NCBI RefSeq assembly: GCF_011516835.1
Contig: NZ_WOTB01000010.1
Location: forward strand, 1-64,000
Reading direction: 5' to 3'
Source: Acetobacter musti
GTDB lineage: Bacteria > Pseudomonadota > Alphaproteobacteria > Acetobacterales > Acetobacteraceae
DNA length: 64,000 nucleotides
Every line of letters starts with the position of its first letter. The first letter of the stretch is position 1. The position numbers and the translations under genes were made by a program. Shown here piece after piece: positions 50,298 to 59,426 of the stretch. The notes under the pieces were generated by a model. The model was not told where the DNA came from. It saw nothing but the letters and a program-made list of their open reading frames with translations, and searched no databases.

Positions 50298-51019
50298 GTC
50301 GTGGTCCGACGCATCCGGCGATGCCGGGTAACATGCCCGCGCGTCCCCGGCAGATCCGCCACCGGCTCGAAAACAGTCAGTCCATACCCGCTCGCGGCGG
50401 CGGCCCAGAGCTGCCCGGCATATCGCCGGCGGGCCGCCATCCGTTCCGGCCGTGTCATCGGCCCCGCGCCCGGAATCCGGACCGGAAGGACACCCGGCAG
50501 ATTTTCATAGGTCCGGAAAACATCCGACGCATAACGCGTTCCCTCTTCCGAAGCCGCATGATAGCGGGCGACGGCTGAACGCCAGTTCCCCGTCACGGCA
50601 TGCAGGCTGCGAAGAAACTGCCCGGCAGCGGCGGCATTAATCAGCGGATCGAAGCTGCTTTCAACCGACGCGAACGTCTTCGGATGCCAGCCGAGATTGA
50701 TCTGAAAGCACCCCACATCGACCCGCGGACGGGCACCAAAAGCCCCGGAATGCAGCATGGCCTGCACCGCATCCACCGCGAAATCGACCCTGGCGAACAG
50801 GATCGGCGTACCGCCGACATCGACGGCGAGCGGATGATTGCCACTTTCAACATGACCAATGGCCGCCAGAAGCCCCTGCGGAATGTCGAGTGCGTGTTCC
50901 ACAATAGCGGCCGCACGCTCGCAGGTCATGGGAGCCGGCGCGGCCCGCGCTGTCAGAGGCAGAAAGAAACAGACTGCCGACAGAAACGCCGGAACGGATG
51001 GCGGAAACGAAAAGCCCAT
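50294..51019 (-). CDS. exported lytic transglycosylase (SLT domain)
   Basis: 241 residues, with a signal peptide ending near residue 26 (ARA). The SLT domain begins about residue 48 with LLAAIGHVESGN, catalytic Glu58, then DVGCFQINLGWH and the ARYHA segment. It would cleave periplasmic peptidoglycan strands. The C-terminus is Arg-rich. No secretion-system genes adjoin, so it is probably a housekeeping or stand-alone enzyme. Confidence 0.86.
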   Translation of the reverse strand: MGFSFPPSVPAFLSAVCFFLPLTARAAPAPMTCERAAAIVEHALDIPQGLLAAIGHVESGNHPLAVDVGGTPILFARVDFAVDAVQAMLHSGAFGARPRVDVGCFQINLGWHPKTFASVESSFDPLINAAAAGQFLRSLHAVTGNWRSAVARYHAASEEGTRYASDVFRTYENLPGVLPVRIPGAGPMTRPERMAARRRYAGQLWAAAASGYGLTVFEPVADLPGTRGHVTRHRRMRRTTT

Positions 51020-51101
51020 CAGGCCGACTTAGAAGAGACCCGTTACGGGCCGGTTAAAACGTCCACAAACCTGGTAACAGCAGACCGCTCATCTGCCCGA
51101 C

Positions 51102-51863
51102 TCAGCCAGTAAAAAAGCATCCGACGATAAATCTTCGAGACTGTTTCAAAAGCCTGCCCATGAAAAACCTCTGGTTAATTATAAAGAAGTTTTTGATGAA
51201 GCTTTTTTCAGAAAGCTTCGGAAGACGCCACGGAACATCCGCTTTCATGGCCTGGTAAAGCGGGTCCCGTGTCAGGATACGCTCCTCCGCGTGAATCCGT
51301 ACGACCAGAAGTATCCAGACCAGAGCATAAAGCATAACGTTCCATGACGTGAAACAGGACAACAGAAAACCAACCTGATTCAGCATGTAACCGGCATAGA
51401 TCGGGTGGCGCACCAGCCGGTAAGGACCGCCGCGTCTGACTCCGCGATTGGCCGCCACGAGCCCAAAGCTGCGTCCGAGAAACAGCTTGGCCGAAACCTG
51501 CAGAGCCAGGCCGGTCAGCATAAGGAAACCGCACCAGGTGACAGGAATAAGGGCGTGTCCCGGGGAAGCCGCCACCAGAGTGGGAGCCACCGTCGCCACC
51601 AGACCGGCAAGCCAGTCGCCGGCACGGTCCGATATAGTAATGGCTCGTCGTCTTATCAGGATAAAAGCAGCAGGCAGACCTTCGGACAGGAGCAGGAGCA
51701 CTGACAACACGGACCAGACATGCCCCGCAGCAGGCGCCATGCGGGCAATCATCAGGGCAAAGAAAGCAACCACGACGACTTTTTCCGTCAGGGCCGGGCA
51801 GAAACGCCACAGAGAGCGAAAAACGTCCGTCCGCTGAACCATTGCGCTCACGTCTTTTGTCAC
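51102..51863 (-). CDS. ICMT/PEMT-like membrane methyltransferase, C-terminus replaced by repeat
   Basis: A polytopic membrane protein of the isoprenylcysteine carboxyl methyltransferase superfamily: NRGVRRGGPYRLVRHPIYAGY and RIHAEERILTRDPLYQAM carry the SAM-binding and catalytic residues. From about residue 213 the reading frame runs into family A copy A9, so the tail KLSEKSFIKNFF and onward (about 40 residues) is repeat-encoded and not family-like. Start uncertain: GTG at 51863, or ATG at 51842. Acceptor unknown. The protein may still work, since the catalytic part is whole. Confidence 0.75.
   Translation of the reverse strand: MTKDVSAMVQRTDVFRSLWRFCPALTEKVVVVAFFALMIARMAPAAGHVWSVLSVLLLLSEGLPAAFILIRRRAITISDRAGDWLAGLVATVAPTLVAASPGHALIPVTWCGFLMLTGLALQVSAKLFLGRSFGLVAANRGVRRGGPYRLVRHPIYAGYMLNQVGFLLSCFTSWNVMLYALVWILLVVRIHAEERILTRDPLYQAMKADVPWRLPKLSEKSFIKNFFIINQRFFMGRLLKQSRRFIVGCFFTG
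51137..51232. repeat. family A repeat fragment, copy A9
   Basis: Starts with the best-preserved terminal repeat, GAGACTGTTTCAAAAGCCTG, then AATTATAAAGAAGTTTTTG and the stem GAAGCTTTTTTCAGAAAGCTTC. It stops before the GCCGCC hairpin, so only half of the element remains, lying inside the methyltransferase gene. Confidence 0.75.
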
Positions 51864-52087
51864 CTTTTCCAGGAAAGATCAGAGTCAGGTCCGGCGAATG
51901 CGTTTCCAGAGCACCGATCTCAGCGTGACGTTTCAACGCTGACACGCCGGAAAGTGTCACGCCCCGGCGTCAGCCGCGCTTCAGATTACGGAATGTAACT
52001 TTACAATGGTTATTTACGTCTTAACTGTTATGTTACGAGATAGGAACCGAACCACAGCCCTGCGCCGTGTGCTCCATTTATTTCCAG

Positions 52088-52393
52088 GGCTCCCCACGAA
52101 GCCTCTCGTCAATTACGAAAAAGTTTACCGGTAAGATTTTTTTCGGAAACCCTCCGGGAGCATCGCCTTTTAAAAAAGGGCACCCAAAAAACCTTTTATT
52201 TTTTCAAAGCTTTATAGAAAAACGCCCTCTGATCGTGGCTGAGGCAAACAGATGGCCTGAGCTCAAAAAACATGACACCATCAGTTCATCATGAAATTTT
52301 TTGTGCATTGAAAGCTTCCGAACCAACCTCTTAACAAACCGGGATCAAAGGGACCGCGTCCCTTTGCGGGTTTCAGGGCAGAGCCCTGAAAAG
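52088..52393. repeat. family A copy A10 abutting a family B module
   Basis: A diverged full-size copy: the hairpin region GCATCGCCTTTTAAAAAAGGGC, CCAAAAAACCTTTTATTTTTTC, a GTGGCTGAGGCAAACAGATGGCC middle, CACCATCAGTTCATCATG and the end GAAAGCTTCCGAACCAACCTC. A B module starts at the next base (TTAACAAACCGGGATCAAAG, GGGACCGCGTCCC, AGGGCAGAGCCCT). Together with 51864-52087 it fills the 652-base gap 51864-52515, which holds no supported gene; near 51941-51962 there is a small GACACGCCGGAAAGTGTC inverted repeat. Confidence 0.72.
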
Positions 52394-52515
52394 CCACTGC
52401 GCCCGTATCTGCAAAGTATACAAACCCCTTTATTTCAACAAGATCGAAGCAAAACGACCGCCCTCCTCGCAAGGCACAGACACCCCGAATACCGCCCCAA
52501 CTGTGGAATAAGTTG

Positions 52516-53238
52516 TCAGACGCTCCGGGCAACCGTCATCAGCCGCCGCATTTCCTGAACAGTCGGGCCAAGACCATCGAATATCGCCTGACCGATAAGA
52601 AAATGACCAATATTCAGCTCAGCAATTTCCGAAATGGCCGCAACGGGCGCGACATTGCCGAAGCTGAGACCGTGGCCGGCATGAACTTCCAGCCCCAGAG
52701 CGGCAGCCTGGGCCGCGGCGGCTTTCAGGCGGCCGAGTTCGCCGTCGGCACCCAGAGCATAAGCCCCGGTATGGAGTTCGACGACAGCGGTTCCGACAGA
52801 GGCGGCAGCGCTGATCTGAAGCGGGTCCGGATCGATAAAGAGAGAAACACGAATACCCTTGCTGCTGAGCGCGCGGACAACAGGACCCAGCCAGTCAGTC
52901 TGCCCCGCAACATCGAGTCCGCCTTCAGTGGTGACCTCCTCACGACGCTCAGGAACAATACAGCAGGCATGAGGACGGAGATCGCGGGCAATGGCGACCA
53001 TCTCGTCCGTCGCCGCCATTTCCATGTTGAGCGGCGCACGGATTTCGGCGCGAAGACGGGCAAGATCCTCATCGCGGATATGACGGCGATCTTCACGAAG
53101 ATGGGCCGTAATGCCATCGGCGCCCGATCGCAGCGCGAGAAGAGCCGCCTCGACCGGATCGGGGTTCGCGCCGCCACGCGCATTGCGCAGAGTAGCGACG
53201 TGATCAATGTTAACACCAAGACGGGGCGGGACGGTCAT
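52516..53238 (-). CDS. pdxJ: pyridoxine 5'-phosphate synthase PdxJ
   Basis: Condenses 1-deoxyxylulose 5-phosphate with 3-amino-2-oxopropyl phosphate to pyridoxine 5'-phosphate; cytoplasmic TIM barrel. [46 protein letters not shown] and [12 protein letters not shown] are the conserved active-site loops. 240 residues, normal. Single gene; no acpS or recO beside it. Confidence 0.96.
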   Translation of the reverse strand: MTVPPRLGVNIDHVATLRNARGGANPDPVEAALLALRSGADGITAHLREDRRHIRDEDLARLRAEIRAPLNMEMAATDEMVAIARDLRPHACCIVPERREEVTTEGGLDVAGQTDWLGPVVRALSSKGIRVSLFIDPDPLQISAAASVGTAVVELHTGAYALGADGELGRLKAAAAQAAALGLEVHAGHGLSFGNVAPVAAISEIAELNIGHFLIGQAIFDGLGPTVQEMRRLMTVARSV

Positions 53239-53416
53239 GCGGACTCTCCTTTTTGCGAAGAAGTCTAAACCTATCCTGCGCAGGGCGGAAATTCAGTGCA
53301 GAAAACGTGTTCCCCCCGAAAGCAGGAAGCAGCAGAACACCTCCGCCCCCGGCCGGGTTTTTACTCAATATCCGGCAATAAGGCGTTTATTTATTCCATA
53401 AGTATCAGGGCAGATT

Positions 53417-53475
53417 TTCGGGGCTTTGCCCCGAACCCCACAAGGGGACATAGCCCCTTTGATCCCGATCTGTTA
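53417..53475 (-). repeat. family B double-hairpin repeat
   Basis: Reverse-orientation B module: TTCGGGGCTTTGCCCCGAA, AAGGGGACATAGCCCCTTT and GATCCCGATCTGTTA. It is the only recognisable content of the 317-base gap 53239-53555. Confidence 0.78.
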
Positions 53476-53555
53476 CACTGAAAACCCCGGCAACAGGGGA
53501 ACGCCCTGTTGCCCGAGCCGCAATAAACACCAGGAAAAGCGGAAACGAAGCAGCG

Positions 53556-53714
53556 TTACGCTATCTCATACTCTCCGCGCATCCCCAGACCCATCATAAA
53601 TATAACGCCGATCTGACACAGCATATCAAAGGCAACAGCCGTAAACCACGCACCATTTGACCCAAGAAGAATGTTCACGAGCATCATGGCGAGAATAAAA
53701 ACCCACATACCCAT
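53556..53714 (-). CDS. small two-helix membrane protein, 52 aa
   Basis: From ATG 53714 (AGGGTAACGTCG upstream) the product has two hydrophobic segments (MWVFILAMMLVNILLG and FDMLCQIGVIFMMGLGM) and a short acidic tail. An in-frame Met at 53789 would add 25 polar residues with no ribosome site. Small membrane proteins of this size are often real, but no family is recognised. Confidence 0.5.
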   Translation of the reverse strand: MGMWVFILAMMLVNILLGSNGAWFTAVAFDMLCQIGVIFMMGLGMRGEYEIA

Positions 53715-54046
53715 CGACGTTACCCTGTCTGTTGAACTGATCCCGCTACATTCGCAGAAGAAATCCAGGCACGCCTTGATATGAGTCAAGTATTACAGAC
53801 CATCACCTCAAAACGAAATCAGACTACGCCTCTCGTCACATGGGCCGATACAGTCCCCAGAAATCAGGACCAGCCCTGCCAACACCACCCTTCAGGCCAT
53901 CAGCATTTTCCGCCAGAAACCACATCTCCACCGCCCGGACCCATATCGTGCGCGCCAGCCAGTCTTTCGCCCCGGACAGGACGCCGGACACTGTATTCTT
54001 CACAGCCTCACAAAGCGCCCGAACTGTCACCAGTCAGAAACACTCC

Positions 54047-55195
54047 CTACCCCTCCAGCGCCGCCCGTCCCGCCCCCTCCAGCACAACATCCGCCTGCGG
54101 TGTATGAATGCGCCCGCACAGAACGTTCCGGTAATGCCGCTCCAGCGGATTGTCCTGACTCAACCCCGGATTCCCCGTCACCGCAACGGCCAGGGAAACA
54201 GCCGCAATCGCATTGTCCGTCACAAGACGCCTGATCTGCCCGGCCTCAACGCCGCCAGGAAATCCCGCCTCCTCCCGGCTCAGCGCCCGCTCAATCAGCG
54301 CTTCATTCGCGAGCAAAAGCCCGTCTGTCTCCCCAAGAACAGTGTGAAATCGTGGCAAAGTCGAGAGAGGACGCCCCAGCGCGGACGGGACCCGGGTTTT
54401 GAGAAAGGACACCAGCCAGTCGCGCCCCGACCGGGCAACCGCGTCATAAAGCGCCGCCACGACAACCGCATGCCACGTGGCCAGTATCGCCGGCTCCGGA
54501 CTCGCCGCCCCGTACGGAACCAGACTGACAAGATACCGTTCCGGCACAGCCACGTTCTCAAAGACAAACGTGTCACTGCCCGTTGCGCGCATCCCAAGCT
54601 GATGCCAGCTTTTTTCTATTCTGACACCCGGCAGATCAAGAGGCACCAGAACCTGACCGACACGCGGCTGCTCCTCATCCGTAGCAGCCCACACAACGCC
54701 CCATTTCAACGCGGAAGAGCCGGTCGAGAAAATCTTCCGTCCGTTTAATCGCCAGACACCATCAGTATGTTTTATCCGCGTCGCCGGAATGCCACCCCTG
54801 GCCGGCGTCCCGAGATCCGGCTCGACACGCAGAGCGTTAATCAGCGCTCCGTCCCGGACAATCGACGTGAACACCTCATCTTTTACACCATCCGCCCAGA
54901 CGGGAGACCGGGCGATCGCGCCGGACTGAAGATACTGCATGGCGAGAATCAGCGCCGTCGAAGGGTCTCCCCCGGCAATCTTCGAGACAATCCGCACAAC
55001 CTCCCGAAGCCCGATCTCCGCGCCCCCTTTCGCGCGCGGCAAAGCGAGAGACAGCAACCCCGCTTCCCGAAGCTCGTCGATGTTATCAAAACCGATCTCA
55101 CCTGAACGGTCATATCCGGCCGCCCGCGCCGCAAAACGCCCGATCATCTCATCCGGCACGTCCGTTCTGACGCCACCCGCCTGCGATCCGTCCAT
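54047..55195 (-). CDS. acyl-CoA dehydrogenase-like flavoprotein (SfnB/DszC type)
   Basis: 382 residues of the acyl-CoA dehydrogenase fold. In this sequence branch many members are FMNH2- or flavin-dependent sulfur-acquisition enzymes (SfnB, DszC). GGDPSTALILAMQYLQSGAI, RKIFSTGSSALKWGVVWA, QLGMRATGSDTFVFENVAVP and the C-terminal HYRNVLCGRIHTPQ are visible. The start at 55195 follows GGAGGAGGATCTG. It sits beside sulfonate-type transport genes on the same strand as the binding protein upstream, which supports a role in organosulfur or related xenobiotic use. Acyl-CoA substrates are not excluded. Confidence 0.82.
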   Translation of the reverse strand: MDGSQAGGVRTDVPDEMIGRFAARAAGYDRSGEIGFDNIDELREAGLLSLALPRAKGGAEIGLREVVRIVSKIAGGDPSTALILAMQYLQSGAIARSPVWADGVKDEVFTSIVRDGALINALRVEPDLGTPARGGIPATRIKHTDGVWRLNGRKIFSTGSSALKWGVVWAATDEEQPRVGQVLVPLDLPGVRIEKSWHQLGMRATGSDTFVFENVAVPERYLVSLVPYGAASPEPAILATWHAVVVAALYDAVARSGRDWLVSFLKTRVPSALGRPLSTLPRFHTVLGETDGLLLANEALIERALSREEAGFPGGVEAGQIRRLVTDNAIAAVSLAVAVTGNPGLSQDNPLERHYRNVLCGRIHTPQADVVLEGAGRAALEG

Positions 55196-55352
55196 CACAG
55201 ATCCTCCTCCGCTTGCCTGACCTGACACGATAACCGGAATGACGCCAGCCAGAGCGCCGCCCGACCATCCGAAAACACCCTCCGCAAACCGGGACCAGTC
55301 ACCCGCCAGCGCATCATCCCGTCAACAGAAGCACCCATCACGCTCCCGCCGC

Positions 55353-56324
55353 TCACGGCAACGGTCCCCCGACCGCCTCCACCCTGTCAAACGCCTGCGA
55401 TACCGGCATGGACGATGTAATGAGCCCGGCCTCCCGGCAGGTTTCCACCGTCGTTCTTTCCGCATCCTCCACCGCCTCGCTGACAGGCACCGGTGATGCG
55501 ATCAGCTGTCGCGCCACCGATGACGCAACCTCTTCCGGCAGACCGGTCTGCTGCGCCAGAATACGGGCGTATTCCTCCGGATGCGCGCGACCCCATACAT
55601 AAGCCCGGCTGACCCGGCCGTAAAAATCCGCCAGCAGAGCCCGCCTGTCGCGAAGCGCCGTCACCGTCGCCACCAGAAAGCTGTTATTCGGCATCAGACC
55701 CGCCGCATCCGCCACAACATGTCCATGGCGGCCAGCCGTTTCCAGAGAGACATACGGCTCCCATGTCGACCAGGCGTCAACGCGGCCCGTATCCAGTGCC
55801 GCTTTGGCCTGAGCCGGCTGGAGAAACACAATCCGTGGCGCGGGCGCGGGAATGGCCCCCGTCCCGATGAGCCGCAGCAACAGCAGATGACCCACAGACC
55901 CGCGCCCGGTCGCAATCCGCTTTCCGGAAAGCTGCGCCGCCGAGGTGATGGCCGACCCTGACGGCGCCACCACCGCCGTGGCATGACCGCCGCCACGCGG
56001 CGGAACCACATAGACCGCCTTCACAGGAAGACCCGCCCCCCAGGCGAAGAAAAACGGACTGTCTCCGGCAATCCCGGTATCGACCGCACCGGCCCCCAGA
56101 GCCTGCAGAAGCGGCGCCGCGGCCTCGAACTCAACCCAGCGGATTCTGTAAGGAAGATCGCGGTTCGCCCCGGACGCTTCAAAAACAGCCTTCTGCTGCC
56201 CTTTCTGATCCGCCACGACAAGTTCGTCCTGCGCCCGCGCCGCAAAACCGGAACTCAGAAACAAGACAGAGACCGTCAGGAGACTCAGAAAGAGCCCCGG
56301 TCGGCAATATAAAACAGAACGCAT
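55353..56324 (-). CDS. sulfonate/taurine-type ABC substrate-binding protein (SsuA-like)
   Basis: Periplasmic binding protein with a cleavable signal (LFLSLLTVSVLFLSSGFAARA). The mature part is of the NMT1/SsuA type: PYRIRWVEFEAAAPLLQALGAGAVD, GIAGDSPFFFAWGAG, GKRIATGRGSVGHLLLLRL, VDAWSTWEPYVSLE. 323 residues. It lies divergent from the permease/ATPase pair and 157 bases upstream of the SfnB/DszC-like gene, probably one transcription unit with it. Ligand probably an alkanesulfonate; unproven. Confidence 0.88.
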   Translation of the reverse strand: MRSVLYCRPGLFLSLLTVSVLFLSSGFAARAQDELVVADQKGQQKAVFEASGANRDLPYRIRWVEFEAAAPLLQALGAGAVDTGIAGDSPFFFAWGAGLPVKAVYVVPPRGGGHATAVVAPSGSAITSAAQLSGKRIATGRGSVGHLLLLRLIGTGAIPAPAPRIVFLQPAQAKAALDTGRVDAWSTWEPYVSLETAGRHGHVVADAAGLMPNNSFLVATVTALRDRRALLADFYGRVSRAYVWGRAHPEEYARILAQQTGLPEEVASSVARQLIASPVPVSEAVEDAERTTVETCREAGLITSSMPVSQAFDRVEAVGGPLP

Positions 56325-56527
56325 GACCACACAGCTTTCAGAGCATCTGCGGATATCTTCCGGTCCTGTTCTCAGGAGACAGAAAGACACCCGCCCGCAG
56401 GTCAGCATCCGCCATCGCGCCGCGCAATTAAATCACGCAAAACTATGACATGAATATAAATCACCGGACGATCCGACGTGAATTATGGGAAAACAGCGCG
56501 AAAGAGACTGATCCAACGGGAGTCCCC

Positions 56528-57382
56528 ATGTCCGAGACCATCCTCCGGACCGCGATCCGCACCGTCCGCCCGGCGCCGCTCTCACGGCCGCGCCTGACGC
56601 CCCTCCTGTCAGGCTGGCGCGGCCTTTCGCGCTACCTGTCGCCACTCCTCCTGGTGGTCTTATGGCAGGCCGCCTGTTCAGCAGGCCTCCTGTCCACACG
56701 CCTCGTCGCATCCCCGGCCCAGATCATCGTCACAGCGTGGTCCCTCACCCGTGACGGCACGCTGCCGGTCAATCTCGGCGTCTCCCTTCTCCGGGCGGCG
56801 TCAGGACTGGCCATCGCCCTGACCGCCGGAATCAGCCTCGCCCTGATATCGGGACTGTCCCGCATCGGCGAGGATATCGTGGACGCCCCGCTCCAGATCA
56901 TGCGCACGCTGCCGGTCCTCGCTCTCGTCCCGCTCTTCATTCTCTGGTTCGGGATCGGCGAGACACCGAAAATTCTGCTCGTCGCACTGGGCTCGACATT
57001 CCCGATCTATCTCAACCTGCACAAGGGCATCCGGTCGATCGACCCGAAACTGCTCGAAATGGCGCGAACTCTCGGCCTCTCGCATCGCCAGACGATCCGC
57101 GACGTCATTCTCCCCGGCGCCCTGCCCGATCTGCTGACCGGCGTGCGTTTCGCCGTCGGCATCTCCTGGCTGATGCTCGTCGTCGCCGAGCAGGTCAACG
57201 CCGACAGCGGAATCGGACATATGATGATGGACGCGGAAGATTTCCTGCGCACCGACATCATCCTCGTCGGACTTTTCGTCTATGGCCTGCTCGGCCTGAC
57301 CTCGGATCAGCTTGTCCGCACTCTGGAACACGTCTTTCTGGCCTGGCGTCCCGCGCGGCGCGAAAAAGGACAGCCCACATGA
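56528..57382 (+). CDS. sulfonate-type ABC transporter permease (SsuC-like)
   Basis: Inner-membrane permease of 284 residues, six helices. The EAA loop LLEMARTLGLSHRQTIRDVILPGALPDLLTG and RTLPVLALVPLFILWFG are typical of the Ssu/Tau/nitrate group. CGGGAG stands upstream of ATG 56528. The stop overlaps the ATPase start as ATGA. Works with the ATPase and one or both flanking binding proteins. Confidence 0.92.
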   Translation: MSETILRTAIRTVRPAPLSRPRLTPLLSGWRGLSRYLSPLLLVVLWQAACSAGLLSTRLVASPAQIIVTAWSLTRDGTLPVNLGVSLLRAASGLAIALTAGISLALISGLSRIGEDIVDAPLQIMRTLPVLALVPLFILWFGIGETPKILLVALGSTFPIYLNLHKGIRSIDPKLLEMARTLGLSHRQTIRDVILPGALPDLLTGVRFAVGISWLMLVVAEQVNADSGIGHMMMDAEDFLRTDIILVGLFVYGLLGLTSDQLVRTLEHVFLAWRPARREKGQPT

Positions 57383-58131
57383 ATGCAATCCCGCAATCCG
57401 TCCCCAGACAGTCCGACGAAACCCGGACACAGAACGCCGTAACCGTGCAGGGTCTGACACGCCGCTTCAACGGCGGCCCCGCCGTGCTCGACCGGCTCGA
57501 CCTGACCATCGCGCCCGGTGAATTCGTCGCCCTCCTCGGCCGCAGCGGCTCCGGAAAATCCACGCTGCTCCGAACGCTTTCCGGTCTCGACCCCGTCAGC
57601 GAAGGACATGTTTCGCGTCCGCAGGATGTCGCCGTCGTCTTTCAGGAGAGCCGCCTGCTCCCATGGAAACGGGTCTGGCAGAACATCATTCTCGGTCAGA
57701 CCGGCGGCAATGACGGACGCGCACGCGCCAGTGCGGTTCTCGAAGAAGTGGGGCTGGGCCACCGGGCCGACGCATGGCCGCTCACCCTCTCCGGCGGCGA
57801 AGCGCAGCGCGCCGCCCTCGCCCGCGCCCTCGTCCGGGAACCCGCCTTTCTCATGCTCGACGAACCTTTCGCCGCGCTGGACGCACTCACACGCCTGAAA
57901 ATGCAGCATCTCGTCGCGGGATTATGGACCCGTCACCGCTGCGCCGTCCTCCTTGTGACCCACGACGTCGACGAGGCGCTGCTTCTGGCGGACCGCGCCG
58001 TCGTCCTCGATTCCGGCCGCATCCGGACCGACCTTCCCATCCCGCTCGACCGCCCGCGCCGCCATGCCGACCCGCGCTTCGAACATCTGCGCTCAGTACT
58101 TCTGGAATCACTCGGCGTCCACGACGACTGA
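57379..58131 (+). CDS. sulfonate-type ABC transporter ATPase (SsuB-like)
   Basis: 250 residues. Walker A GRSGSGKST at 54-62, Q-loop Gln89, signature LSGGEAQ at 137-143, Walker B FLMLDEP at 157-163 and switch His in LVTHDVDEAL. The SRLLPWKRVWQNI segment is typical for SsuB/TauB. Translationally coupled to the permease. Confidence 0.94.
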   Translation: MNAIPQSVPRQSDETRTQNAVTVQGLTRRFNGGPAVLDRLDLTIAPGEFVALLGRSGSGKSTLLRTLSGLDPVSEGHVSRPQDVAVVFQESRLLPWKRVWQNIILGQTGGNDGRARASAVLEEVGLGHRADAWPLTLSGGEAQRAALARALVREPAFLMLDEPFAALDALTRLKMQHLVAGLWTRHRCAVLLVTHDVDEALLLADRAVVLDSGRIRTDLPIPLDRPRRHADPRFEHLRSVLLESLGVHDD

Positions 58132-58147
58132 GCGCCGGAGAGGCGCC

Positions 58148-59158
58148 CTATGTCCGCAACAGCGGGCTCAGGGCGTCAGAAAACACTTTCCTGACATCGG
58201 TATCACCCGGAATCAGACGCTCCCTGACGAAAACCCGCGCGACCTTCTCCACCCCCTCAATGTCACTCCCGGTCCATGCCCGCGGGTGATAGGGCCTGTT
58301 CTGATTCTGCAGATAACTCAGAACCTCCGGCTCCGGCACAGTAATGACCGGCGAGACAATTTTCGCCCAGCGCTGTTTATCCGCGCTCAGAATCTCATAA
58401 GCCCGGCCGACACGATGGATATAATCCGCCACGGCACGCCGGAACAGATCGTCCTCAAGGTGGAGCGGATTCGCACCGATAAAGTAGTGGCCGGAAAGAA
58501 TATCAGCCGCACTCTCCAGAATCCGGGCTGAACCCTCCGCCTGCAGCCTCTGAATCACGTAGCCATATGTCGCCCACGCGTCGAGACTTCCCGCCTGCAT
58601 GGCCGTCAGGCCCTGACTCGGCCCCAGCGCCACAGGCACGATATCGGAAAAACTCATTCCGGCCTGGTCAAGCATCCGGATCAGGAAATAATGAGACGTG
58701 GTCGAACGGATATACCCCACACGCTTCCCACGCAGATCCCCGACCGACCGCGCGGAAGACCCCGCCGGCACCATCAGCGCCTGATCCGTCGTCGGACCAT
58801 CAGTCGTCGCCACAACCGCGACACGGGCCTGCGCCGCGGCGATGAACACCAGCGGAATCTCGCTCCATCCCCCCACGTCGACCGCATCGGCGCTGATCGC
58901 CTGAGCAATCAGATTGCCTGAACTGAACTCACTGAAAACGACCCGATACGGAAAATCATCCAGCCCGAGCGCGGGAAGCAGACAGGATTCCATGCCCCGG
59001 AAACTCGCAACACGAAGCGTTACCGACGACAGAGCCGACAGACCGGCCGCCCTGGCATAACGCCCGGCCAGTCCCGGACCGGCGACTCCCAGCCCGGCAA
59101 TCCCCGACACAACCTGAGAAAACCGGCGTCGGGAAAGAGAGATATCGAAAACAGACAC
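58148..59158 (-). CDS. second sulfonate-type substrate-binding protein with Tat-like signal
   Basis: 336 residues. GTG at 59158 was chosen because GAGG stands eight bases upstream and gives a signal peptide with the twin-arginine-like SRRRFSQVVSGIAGLG; the in-frame opening to 59350 is AT-rich and unlike a protein start. The mature sequence is SsuA-like (VTLRVASFRG, GNLIAQAISADAVDVGGWSEIPLVF, GKRVGYIRSTTSHYFLIRML, LDAWATYGYVIQRLQ). It converges on ssuB and probably feeds the same permease with another ligand. Confidence 0.85.
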   Translation of the reverse strand: MSVFDISLSRRRFSQVVSGIAGLGVAGPGLAGRYARAAGLSALSSVTLRVASFRGMESCLLPALGLDDFPYRVVFSEFSSGNLIAQAISADAVDVGGWSEIPLVFIAAAQARVAVVATTDGPTTDQALMVPAGSSARSVGDLRGKRVGYIRSTTSHYFLIRMLDQAGMSFSDIVPVALGPSQGLTAMQAGSLDAWATYGYVIQRLQAEGSARILESAADILSGHYFIGANPLHLEDDLFRRAVADYIHRVGRAYEILSADKQRWAKIVSPVITVPEPEVLSYLQNQNRPYHPRAWTGSDIEGVEKVARVFVRERLIPGDTDVRKVFSDALSPLLRT

Positions 59159-59426
59159 AGGATATTCCTCTGAAGAAACGCGAAGCACAATATCCTGACA
59201 CCACCGGAACATCGTGATGCATAAAAAACAATCAGGTCTGTCACGATAAAATATTAACAAATAAAACTGAATTATAAACTTATCGTCATTGAAGGAATTT
59301 ATATTAATCAACAATAACATCATCGACAAACAACAGAAGAAAAATATCATCAGAGACCGGGAGAACTGCGTATCGCGCGGAAATCCGTCAGCCCCGCTCT
59401 TACATCTCTGTGGATATAATCAGCAT

